Assembly (NCBI GenBank): GCA_963664835.2
Contig: CAXXUG010000012.1
Location: forward strand, 149,361-213,360
DNA from: G963664835 sp963664835
GTDB lineage: Bacteria > Chloroflexota > UBA6077 > FW602-bin22 > JBCLEL01
Reading direction: 5' to 3'
Length of the DNA: 64,000 nt
The translations under genes were made by a program, and so were the position numbers. Numbering within the stretch: the stretch's first letter is position 1; each line of letters opens with the position of its first letter. Below are positions 52,116 through 61,428 of this stretch, piece after piece. The notes beneath the pieces were generated by a model. The model was not told where the DNA came from. It saw only the letters and a list, made by a program, of their open reading frames with translations, and ran no database searches.

Positions 52116-54220
52116 CTCTGGGACGGCTCCAAGAGCTTCGGCGGTTGCTCGGTCTCCTGCAACTGGTCAGCCGACGGATACTCGACGCGGGGATGGTATA
52201 TGCCCTGGAGGACGTTCGACAGGGATTGTTTGATTTCCTCGAGATCGCGCAATGTCAGGTCGCATTCCGAGAGTTGTCCGTCGGTGATGCGCGCCTCGAA
52301 CATCTTGTCGAGCATCGACGCAACCGTCTCAGGAGATTGGTCGGGGGCCGACCGGACCGACGCCTCGATTGTATCTGCAAGCAGCATTATTCCTGCTTCG
52401 CGCGATTGAGGGCGAGGCCCGGGATACCTATAGAGCGACTGGTCGACTGGAAGCTCGCTAGAGGCTAACGCCTTCTGGTAGAAGTAGGCAACTTGGGTGG
52501 TGCCGTGGTGCTGCATGATCAGTTCCAGCACCCGGTTGGGCAGTCCATGCTCCTTGCCCAATTTATAGCCCTCGTTAACGTGGCCGATGATGATCTTGGC
52601 GCTGAGCGAAGGCCGGAGTTGGTCGTGTATGTTCTCGCCGCCGAACTGGTTTTCGCTGAACGCGTAGGGGCGATGGAGCTTGCCGATGTCGTGATAGTAG
52701 GCGCTGATCCGGCAAAGCAATGCATCGGCGCCGATCGCTTCGGCGGCGGCCTCGGCCAGATTAGCGACGACAATACTGTGGTGGTAGGTACCGGGAGCCT
52801 CAGTCAACAATCTACGAAAAAGAGGCTGGCTGGGATGGGCCAACTCCAACAGGCCGATAGTTGTGGTGATTCCGAATACCTGGCCAAGAATCGTCATCGT
52901 TCCCACGACGAGTATCGAGCTCAAGACCCCGTTGATGAGCGCGGCGACGAGAATCGTCAATATCGACATACTCTCCAGGTCTCCGCTCGAAAGATGGAAG
53001 ACGGAGCCCGTCGCCAGGGCGGATGCTCCCACCGCGAGCCCGGCCAGGAAAAGGTGATTGACGCGCTCTATTCGGCGAACCAACAACGCTCCGACGGTGC
53101 CGGTTATGAAGAGTTGGGGGGCCAACTGAAAGTTGTTGCCCTCTATTACACCTACGGCGAATGCTGCGATAACGCCCATTACGACCGCCAATCGAGTACC
53201 GAGCAAGACCGAAACCAACATCGTTGCCGCGGCAAAAGGAATAACAACAGGTTTGAGGTCAGCCTGAATCGGCGTTGCCCTTGCAAGTCCGACGGATAGC
53301 AGAAGAATCAAGCCAAGGAGGACAAGTGGTCCGGCCCTTTGGAAACGTTGTTCGCGATAGCTGTTCAGATAGCCTGCGAATATCGCGATCATCGCGATAA
53401 GAAGGCCAGCTCTTGCACCAAACTCGCGCAGATCTATGCGCACCTCGTTGAGCCCAACGGCGGCCAGCTTCTCGAGGTGTGCCGGCTTGATAATCTCGCC
53501 GTCGCGGACAATCGTCTCGCCGGCCTCGATGCTTAGTATCACCGGAGCCACGCTTCCGCGAGCGGCTAACCTCGCTTGATCGGTGGCACTCTGGTCGATG
53601 AGATAGTTGGCCCGGACAAAGCCCCGGGTAAGGCTGCGAACCAGTGAGGTCTGAAGTTCGGTGAGATCTGCCGAGACGTGCAACATGGCCGCTCGGTGGG
53701 CTTCTTCGACCTGGGCTTCGATAATCTGATTTCGCATAGTATGCTGGGTGGTCCGAATCGACTCGAATCGTACTTGTTGCCACTCATCCTCGGGCAGTTT
53801 CAGAATTTCGGTGGCCTCGTCGTGTGTAACACGGACACCTGGGACCTGGGTTACGAGAGATGCGAGGGTCGAAAGATCGCCGGTGGTATTCCGCAAGCCA
53901 GCTATGAGTCCGAGGGCTTCGGTAACCTCGGCCACGGTAGTTTGAGCAATGGAATCGTCAAAGCGGAGGAGAGGATCAATGGCTTCCGCCGCCTCACGAC
54001 GAGCGGCCTCGGTTTGAATATCGCTCTGAAACTCAACCTTACGCGGTGACTTGATCAAAAGGGTAGCCACTTCGCCCTCGGTCAAAACGTATCGATTCAG
54101 CAGGAGTTCAGACGCGAGAATAGCGATCAGACCCAGTGACACAACGAGGCCGAAAAGAAGAATCGACCAGCGGGGAGTTGGCGTGGCAATGCCGGCGAGC
54201 CGGCTCATGAGAATGCTCAT
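52112..54220 (-). CDS. pgpH: PgpH-type cyclic-di-AMP phosphodiesterase (7TM-HD protein)
   Basis: 702 residues. The N-terminal membrane helix and extracytoplasmic 7TMR-HDED region (about 45-270) are followed by seven membrane helices (about 270-450). A cytoplasmic HD domain follows with HH in GTYHHSIVVANLAEAAAEAIG, the metal-binding HD in YYHDIGKLHRPYAF, and HVNEGYKLGKEHGLPNRVLELIMQHHGTTQ. This matches PgpH, which hydrolyses c-di-AMP. A DUF970 c-di-AMP receptor gene is present at 30868-31110. Translation is coupled to ybeY through a four-base overlap. No c-di-AMP cyclase is in the window. Confidence 0.93.
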   Translation of the reverse strand: MSILMSRLAGIATPTPRWSILLFGLVVSLGLIAILASELLLNRYVLTEGEVATLLIKSPRKVEFQSDIQTEAARREAAEAIDPLLRFDDSIAQTTVAEVTEALGLIAGLRNTTGDLSTLASLVTQVPGVRVTHDEATEILKLPEDEWQQVRFESIRTTQHTMRNQIIEAQVEEAHRAAMLHVSADLTELQTSLVRSLTRGFVRANYLIDQSATDQARLAARGSVAPVILSIEAGETIVRDGEIIKPAHLEKLAAVGLNEVRIDLREFGARAGLLIAMIAIFAGYLNSYREQRFQRAGPLVLLGLILLLSVGLARATPIQADLKPVVIPFAAATMLVSVLLGTRLAVVMGVIAAFAVGVIEGNNFQLAPQLFITGTVGALLVRRIERVNHLFLAGLAVGASALATGSVFHLSSGDLESMSILTILVAALINGVLSSILVVGTMTILGQVFGITTTIGLLELAHPSQPLFRRLLTEAPGTYHHSIVVANLAEAAAEAIGADALLCRISAYYHDIGKLHRPYAFSENQFGGENIHDQLRPSLSAKIIIGHVNEGYKLGKEHGLPNRVLELIMQHHGTTQVAYFYQKALASSELPVDQSLYRYPGPRPQSREAGIMLLADTIEASVRSAPDQSPETVASMLDKMFEARITDGQLSECDLTLRDLEEIKQSLSNVLQGIYHPRVEYPSADQLQETEQPPKLLEPSQS

Positions 54221-54551
54221 ATTAAGTGTCGGAAATTTACCATAATGCCCGTGGAAACGCCATTAAAGGGTCGATGCGTAACCGTTCAGATATGGGTGTG
54301 CCGCGTAAATCCACCCTAGTTTGCTTAAACGGCTTAGTAGCACTTTGGAATCACAATCTGCCCTTAGAGCGTGATTTCACATCTAACATTTTCAAATCGA
54401 CGTGCTGGTTGAGTTCATTCCCCACATCCTCCGTCATCCTCCTGGGGCTCTGAATGCCCTTGCAACCCCTTGTTGACTGTTGCGGTTCACCACGTCGCCC
54501 CTGTTAGATCCTCTATATACGGGGTATTACGCCCGTACCGGGCTGGTACCC
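54221..54551. other. Gene-free stretch with a solitary IS66-like end
   Basis: GTAACCGTTCAGATATGGGTG (54278-54298) is a decayed left IS66 terminal repeat. CTAAGTCTGACCACAC (about 54552-54567) may be a badly decayed right end, which would make a 290-bp remnant reaching into the Nudix gene's C-terminus. Otherwise empty. Confidence 0.5.
54278..54298 (+). repeat. Solitary IS66-like terminal repeat
   Basis: Differs from the intact IS end at only two of 21 positions. Confidence 0.65.
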
Positions 54552-55046
54552 CTAAGTCTGACCACACACGGTCGTTGGGCGCGAGTCTGCCAATCGTTGC
54601 CGGGTGGACATGACTGCCCTGCGCGACCAAGCGACGATCTCTTCGGACGCTCCGGCCGTGAGTAATTCTTCAGGCGAATACCATTTCAAGTGTTTGACAC
54701 CGTCCTCAGGGCGTGGTTCAACTCCGTGGAGCGGCACTGCGAAGTAAATTAGATCAATGTGCTGATGGCCCGGCGCGATATCCTCTAACTGTATGCCTTC
54801 CGGTCGGACGAGTTGGGCCGGCTGATCAACCCACAGGGCTGTTTCGCCCACCAATCTTACTTCGAGGCCGGTTTCTTCGCGCACCTCTCGCAGCGCGGCT
54901 TGGTCCGGTAGTTCGCCGGGCTCGATGTGGCCACCGGGCGGGAGCAGCATTTTGAGCTTGGGATGCATCAGGATCAGTACGCGATCATCGCTTACGACGA
55001 AGACGGCGACCGTGAAGTCGCGGGTTACCGGTGAGTGCTCGTTCAT
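54552..55046 (-). CDS. Nudix hydrolase
   Basis: 164 residues. The Nudix box is complete: GGHIEPGELPDQAALREVREETGLEV (G-x5-E-x7-REVREETG). The protein cleaves nucleoside diphosphates linked to another group; the particular substrate is not evident. The N-terminus (MNEHSPVTRDFTVAVFVVSDDRVLILMHPKLKMLLPPG) resembles the NTP/dNTP-pyrophosphohydrolase-like group. The last residues (SRPTTVCGQT) may come from decayed repeat sequence. It is divergent from nrdR. Confidence 0.93.
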   Translation of the reverse strand: MNEHSPVTRDFTVAVFVVSDDRVLILMHPKLKMLLPPGGHIEPGELPDQAALREVREETGLEVRLVGETALWVDQPAQLVRPEGIQLEDIAPGHQHIDLIYFAVPLHGVEPRPEDGVKHLKWYSPEELLTAGASEEIVAWSRRAVMSTRQRLADSRPTTVCGQT

Positions 55047-55120
55047 GAGGCGGATATCTTAACGGATTTGGCGCGGATCCAGGACGAAACGAGAAGGTTA
55101 AGGCTTTTTCGGGTTTTTTA

Positions 55121-55152
55121 TTGCACTCGTGTATAAATACCATATATAGTGT
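55121..55152 (+). promoter_or_regulatory. Candidate nrdR-nrdJ promoter with overlapping NrdR box
   Basis: TTGCAC (55121-55126) and TATATA (55143-55148) with a 16-base spacer. ATACCATATATAGTGT (55137-55152) matches 14 of 16 positions of the NrdR box ACACTATATATAGTGT and covers the -10 element. A second, poor box-like stretch (ACAAGATATAGTTG) begins at 55171. The distance to the nrdR start is about 370 bases. Confidence 0.6.
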
Positions 55153-55524
55153 CTTTGTCTGATCGAGGGTACAAGATATAGTTGCCCGCCCCATTTTGCG
55201 CCATTCGTATAAAAGGATTTCGGGGAAAATTTTCGCGGTGGGAGTTTGATGGACATAAGGACCAAACAGAGGGCTTGCAGCGAGAAAAAGTTAGGGAATT
55301 TGCACGAAAATTGCCCTCTGTGGAGAGATCGAGATCAGGTTTCTATAAGTGTCTGAGTTTGGCAACTAAGTCGTTGGTATTGACGGAGTGTATATCGTAG
55401 TAGAGTTGCTCTAGCATCAGAAGCTTGGCATCGAGTTCGGTGGAGCGAATCGAAATGGCTTCTGGTGCTGGGAGCGCCCTCCAGTCTTCCACCGAAGAGT
55501 TGCCTTCACTTGGAGAGATTACAA

Positions 55525-55998
55525 GTGAAGTGTCCGTATTGCTCTTCGACAGACTCTAAGGTCGTCGACTCAAGGGAAGTAAGTGACGCAGTACGTCGGC
55601 GTCGCGAATGTCCATCATGCAGTCAGAGGTTCACCACGCACGAGCGGTTCGAGCGGGTGAGCATGACGGTTGTGAAGAAGGATGGCCGGCGCGAGGGGTA
55701 CGAGCGATCAAAGTTGGCCGGTGGGATTCGGACAGCGTGTTTCAAGCGGCCGATTCCGGTCGAAACGATAGATTCGGTCGTGGACCAGGTGGAGGCGAGA
55801 GTCTACTCTCTGGGCCGTAATGAGGTTCCAAGCAACGTCATCGGCGAATTGGTAATGGATGAGTTACGAGAGTTGGATGGTGTCGCCTACGTGCGATTCG
55901 CCTCGGTATACCGGCAGTTTCGCGATGTCGATGGGTTGGTGGAGCAGATTCAGGTTTGGCAGGATTGGCAGCGCACGGCCAACGCCGGCGGCGAATAG
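55525..55998 (+). CDS. nrdR: Transcriptional repressor NrdR
   Basis: 157 residues from GTG 55525, chosen because NrdR proteins begin M/VKCPYC and TGGAGAG lies eight bases upstream; the longer frame from 55465 adds an unlikely leader. The zinc ribbon CPYC...CPSC spans residues 3-34. The ATP-cone domain follows (MTVVKKDGRREGYERSKLAGGIRTA, and GVAYVRFASVYRQFRDVDGL). NrdR binds ATP/dATP and represses ribonucleotide reductase genes. It lies upstream of nrdJ, its classical target. Confidence 0.96.
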   Translation: MKCPYCSSTDSKVVDSREVSDAVRRRRECPSCSQRFTTHERFERVSMTVVKKDGRREGYERSKLAGGIRTACFKRPIPVETIDSVVDQVEARVYSLGRNEVPSNVIGELVMDELRELDGVAYVRFASVYRQFRDVDGLVEQIQVWQDWQRTANAGGE

Positions 55999-56115
55999 AT
56001 AAGGTCCAACTGCCGAGAAGAGCGATCCGCTGCGGGCCCAAGTGGAGAAATTAGCGGTCGCAAACATTAAGATCATTGAGCCCGGTGGGCATGTCGAAGA
56101 AAGGGAGACGAGATA

Positions 56116-58521
56116 TTGCTGTTAAGTGAGAAGCGAGGAACGTGGTCGGAGTCGGCCGTACGGGTGTTGCGTGAGCGCTATTTGCTGCGCGAGGATGGCG
56201 ATGTAGTCGAAACCCCCGACGGAATGTGCCGGCGGGTAGCGCGGGCAGTGGCTCAAGCCGAGGCCCGATGGCCCGAGTCCGGGCGCACCGTTGCGGAGAC
56301 TGCCGGGCAGTTCTATGAGCTGATGTCCGATAAAAAGTTCATGCCAAATTCACCGACACTCATGAATGCCGGCAAGGACAACAACCAGCAACTCTCGGCG
56401 TGCTTCGTGTTGCCGGTCGCCGATAGCATGGAAGGGATCTTCGATTCGGTCAAGCATGCGGCGATAATCCACAAGAGTGGTGGCGGCACGGGGTTCTCGT
56501 TTTCTCGGCTTCGACCAGCCGGTTCCACGGTCTCTACCACCGACGGCGCCGCCAGCGGTCCCGTCAGCTTCATGCGCGTGTTCAACGGTGCTACCGAGGC
56601 GGTGAAGCAGGGCGGAACGCGCCGGGGAGCGAACATGGGCATCTTGCGCATCGATCATCCCGACATTCTCGAGTTCATCAACTGCAAGCTAGATGGCGGT
56701 ATCACGAACTTCAACATCTCCGTAGCCGCTACAGACGAGTTCATGCACGCATTGGCCAATGACCGAGACTACGATCTCATCGAACCGCACACCGGGCGAG
56801 CGGTGGGCAGCCTGCGTGCGACAAAAGTATTCGACATGATAGTCGCGGCGGCGTGGGCGACCGGTGACCCTGGGATGGTTTTCATCGATCGAATCAATAA
56901 CAGTCCGGCCAACCCAACGCCGGAGGTTGGCATGGTCGAGGCTACCAATCCCTGCGGCGAACAGCCTCTGTTGCCCTACGAGGCGTGCAATCTGGGGTCG
57001 ATCAACCTCGCCCAGTTCGTGGACGTTGAACGAGGCGATTTCAACTGGGACGAACTGGAAAATGACGTGAGAACTTGCATTCGGTTCCTTGACGACGTCA
57101 TCGAGGTGAACCCGTATCCGTTGCCGGAAATTCATGAGATGGTCAAGGCAAACCGCCGAATTGGGTTAGGCGTGATGGGCTGGGCGGACGCTCTGTTCAT
57201 GCTAGGGATTCCCTACGACGACGAGGCCGCGTTGACGCTGGGCGAACGGACGATGGAGTTGATCAATCGGATCGGCCACCAGGAATCACAGCAGTTGGCG
57301 AGAGAGCGAGGACCGTTCCCGAACTGGTCGCGGAGTATCTACAAAGACGACGTACCCCTGCGGAACTCAACTATCACGACTATCGCTCCGACTGGGACTA
57401 TATCGATAATCGCAGACTGCTCCTCGGGCATCGAGCCGATATTTGCACTGGCATTTACTCACCGGGCAAACGGTCGCGAGTTGCGCTTCGTGAACCCAAT
57501 TTTCGAGCAGGCCGCCAATGAAGGCAGCTTTTACAGCGAGGAGCTTATGGATGCCGTGCAGGAAATGGGAAGCGTGCACGATGTCGAAGGCGTGCCGGAA
57601 GATTTGAAGCGGGTATTCGTGACCGCTCACGAGATCACGCCGCCATGTCACGTGCGCATGCAGTCTGCGTTCCAACGCTACACCGACAACGCTGTCTCCA
57701 AGACGATCAACCTACCCAACGACGCAACCCCGGAGGATGTGGCCAGAGCTTACCTGGACGCGTATGGGCTGGGATGTTTGGGGATAACTGTCTTCCGAGA
57801 CGGGAGCAAGGGCGCCCAAGTCCTGAACGTCGGAGTTGAAGATGGCAAGTCGAAGGAGCGAAAGGAGGCGGCCACGTTAACGCCGGCGAGCGAAGATGAA
57901 GCCGGGGTCGAGGTTGTCGAGAGTGCCGCTCCTTCGTCAGACAGTGACCCGGACGTCGGCGGGGACGAGCGGAGGGCGGCTCCGAATCCGGGCGTCGACG
58001 CTATGCTAAAGCCTCGTCCGGCGGTCGTACACGGATATACGCGCAATATCAGGGCGCCGGAGGGTACCGTTAACATCACGGTGAACAGCGACGACGATGG
58101 TCTGCTGGAGGTGTTTGTCAACGTAGGCAAAGCCGGCAGCGATATCGCGGCGCTGGCGGAGGCGGTTGGTCGCCTTACGTCAATGCTTCTCCGGATGCCG
58201 TCGCCGATGGGCCAGGTAGAGCGCACACGCGAGATCATCGGCCAACTGAGGGGAATCGGCGGAAGCCGATCGGTGGGCTTTGGCGCTCGACAGGTACGGT
58301 CGCTGCCGGACGCGGTGGCTTTGGCGTTGGAGATGCACATCGGACTTGACGACCGGCACCATGTGCAAACAAATGGCAATGGCGACGCCAAAAACATAGT
58401 CGAGCAGGTAGTTCCGATAGGCAGAGTGACAGGAAACTTGTGTCCCGATTGCAAGAGTAACACGCTCGTTTACCAAGAAGGGTGCCGGAAGTGCCAAGCT
58501 TGCGGCTTCTCCGAATGCTAG
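56116..58521 (+). CDS. nrdJ: Adenosylcobalamin-dependent (class II) ribonucleotide reductase
   Basis: 801 residues, start TTG with GGAGACGAG upstream. It reduces ribonucleotides to deoxyribonucleotides without oxygen, using adenosylcobalamin to generate the thiyl radical. Family blocks: KFMPNSPTLMNAG, QLSACFVLPV, KSGGGTGFSFSRLRP, GGTRRGANMGIL, the active-site ATNPCGEQPLLPYEACNLGSINL and APTGTISIIADCSSGIEPIF. A long acidic linker (about 565-635) leads to a C-terminal CPDC...CRKCQACGFSEC zinc-ribbon/redox tail. A terminator follows. Together with nrdR it forms a self-contained deoxynucleotide operon. Confidence 0.97.
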   Translation: MLLSEKRGTWSESAVRVLRERYLLREDGDVVETPDGMCRRVARAVAQAEARWPESGRTVAETAGQFYELMSDKKFMPNSPTLMNAGKDNNQQLSACFVLPVADSMEGIFDSVKHAAIIHKSGGGTGFSFSRLRPAGSTVSTTDGAASGPVSFMRVFNGATEAVKQGGTRRGANMGILRIDHPDILEFINCKLDGGITNFNISVAATDEFMHALANDRDYDLIEPHTGRAVGSLRATKVFDMIVAAAWATGDPGMVFIDRINNSPANPTPEVGMVEATNPCGEQPLLPYEACNLGSINLAQFVDVERGDFNWDELENDVRTCIRFLDDVIEVNPYPLPEIHEMVKANRRIGLGVMGWADALFMLGIPYDDEAALTLGERTMELINRIGHQESQQLARERGPFPNWSRSIYKDDVPLRNSTITTIAPTGTISIIADCSSGIEPIFALAFTHRANGRELRFVNPIFEQAANEGSFYSEELMDAVQEMGSVHDVEGVPEDLKRVFVTAHEITPPCHVRMQSAFQRYTDNAVSKTINLPNDATPEDVARAYLDAYGLGCLGITVFRDGSKGAQVLNVGVEDGKSKERKEAATLTPASEDEAGVEVVESAAPSSDSDPDVGGDERRAAPNPGVDAMLKPRPAVVHGYTRNIRAPEGTVNITVNSDDDGLLEVFVNVGKAGSDIAALAEAVGRLTSMLLRMPSPMGQVERTREIIGQLRGIGGSRSVGFGARQVRSLPDAVALALEMHIGLDDRHHVQTNGNGDAKNIVEQVVPIGRVTGNLCPDCKSNTLVYQEGCRKCQACGFSEC

Positions 58522-58551
58522 CCAGATAGGCGCGCACAGGCGACCAATTTC

Positions 58552-58589
58552 AGCCGGCCCGGACCTCGAAACCGGGCCGGCTGTTTTTT
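58552..58589 (+). terminator. Rho-independent terminator after nrdJ
   Basis: An 11-bp stem AGCCGGCCCGG / CCGGGCCGGCT with a nine-base loop, directly followed by GTTTTTT. It begins 31 bases after the nrdJ stop. Confidence 0.93.
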
Positions 58590-58871
58590 GGGAGGACTGC
58601 CGAGAAATCTGACGGCGCCGGCGGGTGTGCCGGGGCCGTGCTGGGTACTTGTTGGAGGCAGCATCATCAACAGTCTCCATTGGCAATTTCGCCCCTCGCG
58701 CTAACCGTGGTTTTGTCGCTACAGTTGGAACTGCTGGGCACGTTCATGTTAAGTTGGGCGCAAGCCGCCAGCGGTCTAGACCGACCCGTTGCGCCAGCGA
58801 GTACGATTGATCGGCAATCCGCTACCCAGGTTCTCCCAAGTAATCGGGCCAAATACACAAAGGATGGTGAA

Positions 58872-59210
58872 ATGATCACTCTTCACGTATATCTCACACC
58901 GAAAGCCGGAATGGAAGAAGCATTGGATGCGGCGGTCTCAGATGGCTGGCTGCCGGCAATGGCCCAGCAGCCCGGCTTCATCAGCGCCGCCGTTGTCAAG
59001 CCGTTTGCCGACGACGAGCTGACAGCGCTGCAGGCGTTCAAGCCGGAGGCGGCACTGGAGGTCGTTTGTTTCTGGGAGTCCGAACAGGAGCGGGTGGAGT
59101 GGGTCGCCCGCCCAATTCACGACGAGGTGTGGACAAAGGTCGAGGAAGTCGCCGCCAGCGCCTTGCATACTCTCCAGACGGTCCAGCGGAGCTGGGGCGT
59201 ACTGAGTTAA
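58872..59210 (+). CDS. Antibiotic biosynthesis monooxygenase-like (ABM) domain protein
   Basis: 112 residues from ATG 58872 (MITLHVYLTPKAGMEEAL), with AAAGGATGG just upstream; the open frame extends to 58638 without homology and across a probable promoter region. The layout (short beta-strand, helix, PGFISAAVVKPF strand, then FWESEQERVEWV helix) matches dimeric alpha-beta barrel ABM proteins, which include small heme- or quinone-related monooxygenases and many of unknown role. No cofactor residues can be assigned. It stands alone after the nrdJ terminator. Confidence 0.7.
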   Translation: MITLHVYLTPKAGMEEALDAAVSDGWLPAMAQQPGFISAAVVKPFADDELTALQAFKPEAALEVVCFWESEQERVEWVARPIHDEVWTKVEEVAASALHTLQTVQRSWGVLS

Positions 59211-59511
59211 GAGCGGTCTTCCGTTGACGCGGTTGCCGGCGTGCCCGGTTAGCCGGTCCGAGCGCCGGTCGGAAATCTAGGGCGAGCTGCCCAGCGCGCC
59301 CTTAGCTGGGGACATTAGGCAACACTTTCGTAGAGATCTGGGCAACTCGTCTAGTGTGAAAGTCCAAGAGTCCGATAATAGAGGGGCCAAATTGGGTGGT
59401 GAGAGGACAGACACGGGAGCGTCGCGGTCCCGTCCTCGGCTGGGGACAAGCCCCAGCCCTACATTTTTTCACCTTCACAGTACGACCGAGGAGATGGATC
59501 GTTCGTTGTCG
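59211..59511. other. Gene-free stretch with one dispersed hairpin
   Basis: A hairpin CTGGGG-ACAAG-CCCCAG (about 59440-59456) followed by CCCTACATTTTTTC, the same class as those in the mosaic repeats and in IS66 derivative R1. Otherwise empty. Confidence 0.65.
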
Positions 59512-60435
59512 TCAGTCTCTCCGCAGTAGCGCGTCTACGAACTGAGCGGCCTCGAACGCAGTCAGGTCATCGGCCGATTCGCCGGTGCCGGCAAAGAGAA
59601 TCGGCAGCTTCAGCTCCCGCGCTATCGAGAAGACGATTCCTCCCTTGGCGGTGCCGTCGAGCTTTGCCAGCACGAGTCCTGTAACGCCGGCCGATTGCAG
59701 GAACTCGCGGGCCTGGACGACCGCGTTCTGTCCGGTAGTAGCGTCCAGCACAAGAAGAGTCTCGTGCGGAGCGTCCGGAATACGCCGGCTGATGACGCGG
59801 CGTATCTTCGCCAGTTCGTCCATCAGGTTCGACTTGGTGTGCAGCCGGCCGGCGGTGTCTACCAGCAGCACGTCGTACCCGCGAGCTTGGGCCGATTCCA
59901 TCGCGTCGAAGACTACCGCTCCCGGATCCGCCCCCGGCTGATGGCTGACGACCGGCACGCCCACCCGGCCGGCCCATATCTTCAGTTGGTCATCGGCCGC
60001 CGCCCTGAACGTATCCGCCGCCGCCAGCATAACCCTGCTGTTGTCCGCCCTCAGGTGTTGGGCCAGCTTGGCAACGGTCGTAGTCTTGCCTGAGCCGTTC
60101 ACGCCAACGATCAGCACGACGGTCAATCCGGCCGGATTCATCCTCAGTCCAGCCGGGTCGCCGGCCGAATGGAGCGTCTGAATCAAGATCGCCCTCAGGG
60201 CCCCTACCGCCGACTCGCTGTCGTCGATGCGGTCTTCCTGGACCCGTTGCCGGAGGGCCTCGATAGCCAGTTCGGACGTCTCAACGCCTACGTCGGCCTG
60301 AATCAGCAGCGCCTCCAGATCGTCCAGCAGGTCCTCATCCAGCGCCGGCTGGGCAAAGATCCCCCGTATCCGGCCGAAGAACGACTGCCGAGTCTTCCTG
60401 ACACTCTGGTCCAACGGGTTAGGTAGGTTTTCCAA
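59512..60435 (-). CDS. ftsY: Signal recognition particle receptor FtsY
   Basis: 307 residues from TTG 60435, six bases after CAGGA; the frame is open to 60546 but that extra part is not FtsY-like. The N domain runs from SFFGRIRGIFAQP to about residue 95. The G domain has GVNGSGKTTTVAKLAQHL (G1), AADTFRAAADDQLKIW, DVLLVDTAGRLHTKSNLMDEL (G3) and VLAKLDGTAKGGIVFSIA (G4/G5). It docks the SRP-ribosome complex at SecYEG. The acidic A domain is absent, as in many Gram-positive-type FtsY. It is divergent from the sugar isomerase gene. Confidence 0.96.
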   Translation of the reverse strand: MENLPNPLDQSVRKTRQSFFGRIRGIFAQPALDEDLLDDLEALLIQADVGVETSELAIEALRQRVQEDRIDDSESAVGALRAILIQTLHSAGDPAGLRMNPAGLTVVLIVGVNGSGKTTTVAKLAQHLRADNSRVMLAAADTFRAAADDQLKIWAGRVGVPVVSHQPGADPGAVVFDAMESAQARGYDVLLVDTAGRLHTKSNLMDELAKIRRVISRRIPDAPHETLLVLDATTGQNAVVQAREFLQSAGVTGLVLAKLDGTAKGGIVFSIARELKLPILFAGTGESADDLTAFEAAQFVDALLRRD

Positions 60436-60610
60436 TCTGAGTCCTGGGAACAGTAATCCTCGCGGAAATGGCACGGTTAACGAGTGAAGCCCGCGCACAG
60501 TATAACGCGCGGCTTCGATGCCGGCGTCCTTTGATCGCGTCGCCAATGTCTCGTATTATGGTTCTGGGCTGCATCGGCGGTCGTTATCGTCCGGTATCGG
60601 AGATCTAGCC

Positions 60611-61417
60611 TTGGGCAAATTCAAGCTGGCCTGTCACCTGATACAGTTCGCCGGCGAAGAGTCTCAGAACCCACTGAAGGTGCTCCGCGAAATCGCCGAC
60701 GCCGGCTGGGACGGTGTCGAGGGCTTCTTCGCCGCCAGCGCTGACGAGCTTGTCGACCTGGCGAGCATGGCCCGTCGATTCGGGCTCCACCTGGTGAACG
60801 TGCGCGCACCTGGTCAAAGAACCATTCAATCCGTCAAATTCAACATCACCCTCGGCAATGACTCCGCGGAAGTCCCCTTCTTGCGCCGTTCGGACTGGGG
60901 CGGCGGCCATCCGAGCGATCGTAATTTCGAGCAAGCCGCTCGATCAATCGATGAGATTGTTGCATTCTGCTCGGACCACGGTGTCAGAGCCTTCCATCAT
61001 GCGCACCTTGATACCATGATCGAGACTGTTGAGGACGCCGAGCGTTTGCTGGCCGCCTCGCCCGACCTGTGGCTGCTCTTCGACACCGGCCATCTCCTCC
61101 TCGCTCGCAGCGATCCAATGCAGGTGTTCCAAAGCGAGCGTCTGCGGGAACGCATCGGCCACGTCCACCTTAAGGACTTCCACGCCGATGATCCGAACGC
61201 CTGGGACCACCGGACCCATAGATTCAACGAGCAAGCGCGCTTCGCCGAATTGGGCAAGGGCAACTTCGGTTTGGACACGAAAGCCGTTCTCGAGGGTCTC
61301 GAAGAGGTCGGCTACGATGGTTGGATCGCGGTCGAGTTGGACCGGCCCTACCCGTCGCGTTCGCCGGCCAAAGCGGCCAGAGTCAACCGCGAGTACCTCC
61401 GCGATCTAGGCTACTGA
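60611..61417 (+). CDS. Sugar phosphate isomerase/epimerase family (TIM barrel), copy 1
   Basis: 268 residues from TTG 60611 (GKFKLACHLIQFAGEE) with GGAGAT upstream; the frame extends to 60518, overlapping ftsY upstream sequence. It is an AP-endonuclease-2-type TIM barrel (IolE/xylose-isomerase-like). Metal-site candidates lie in HHAHLDTMIE, LLFDTGHLLL, GHVHLKDFH and the terminal GWIAVELDRP. It is the first of three genes of a small sugar-catabolism cluster and precedes an oxidoreductase gene by about 12 bases. The substrate could be a keto-sugar or inosose. Confidence 0.9.
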   Translation: MGKFKLACHLIQFAGEESQNPLKVLREIADAGWDGVEGFFAASADELVDLASMARRFGLHLVNVRAPGQRTIQSVKFNITLGNDSAEVPFLRRSDWGGGHPSDRNFEQAARSIDEIVAFCSDHGVRAFHHAHLDTMIETVEDAERLLAASPDLWLLFDTGHLLLARSDPMQVFQSERLRERIGHVHLKDFHADDPNAWDHRTHRFNEQARFAELGKGNFGLDTKAVLEGLEEVGYDGWIAVELDRPYPSRSPAKAARVNREYLRDLGY

Positions 61418-61428
61418 AGGGGAGTCTG

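Noticed and set aside
55153..55524. Cobalamin riboswitch in front of nrdR-nrdJ
   Set aside because: I could not find a B12-box-like sequence or the expected multi-stem core.
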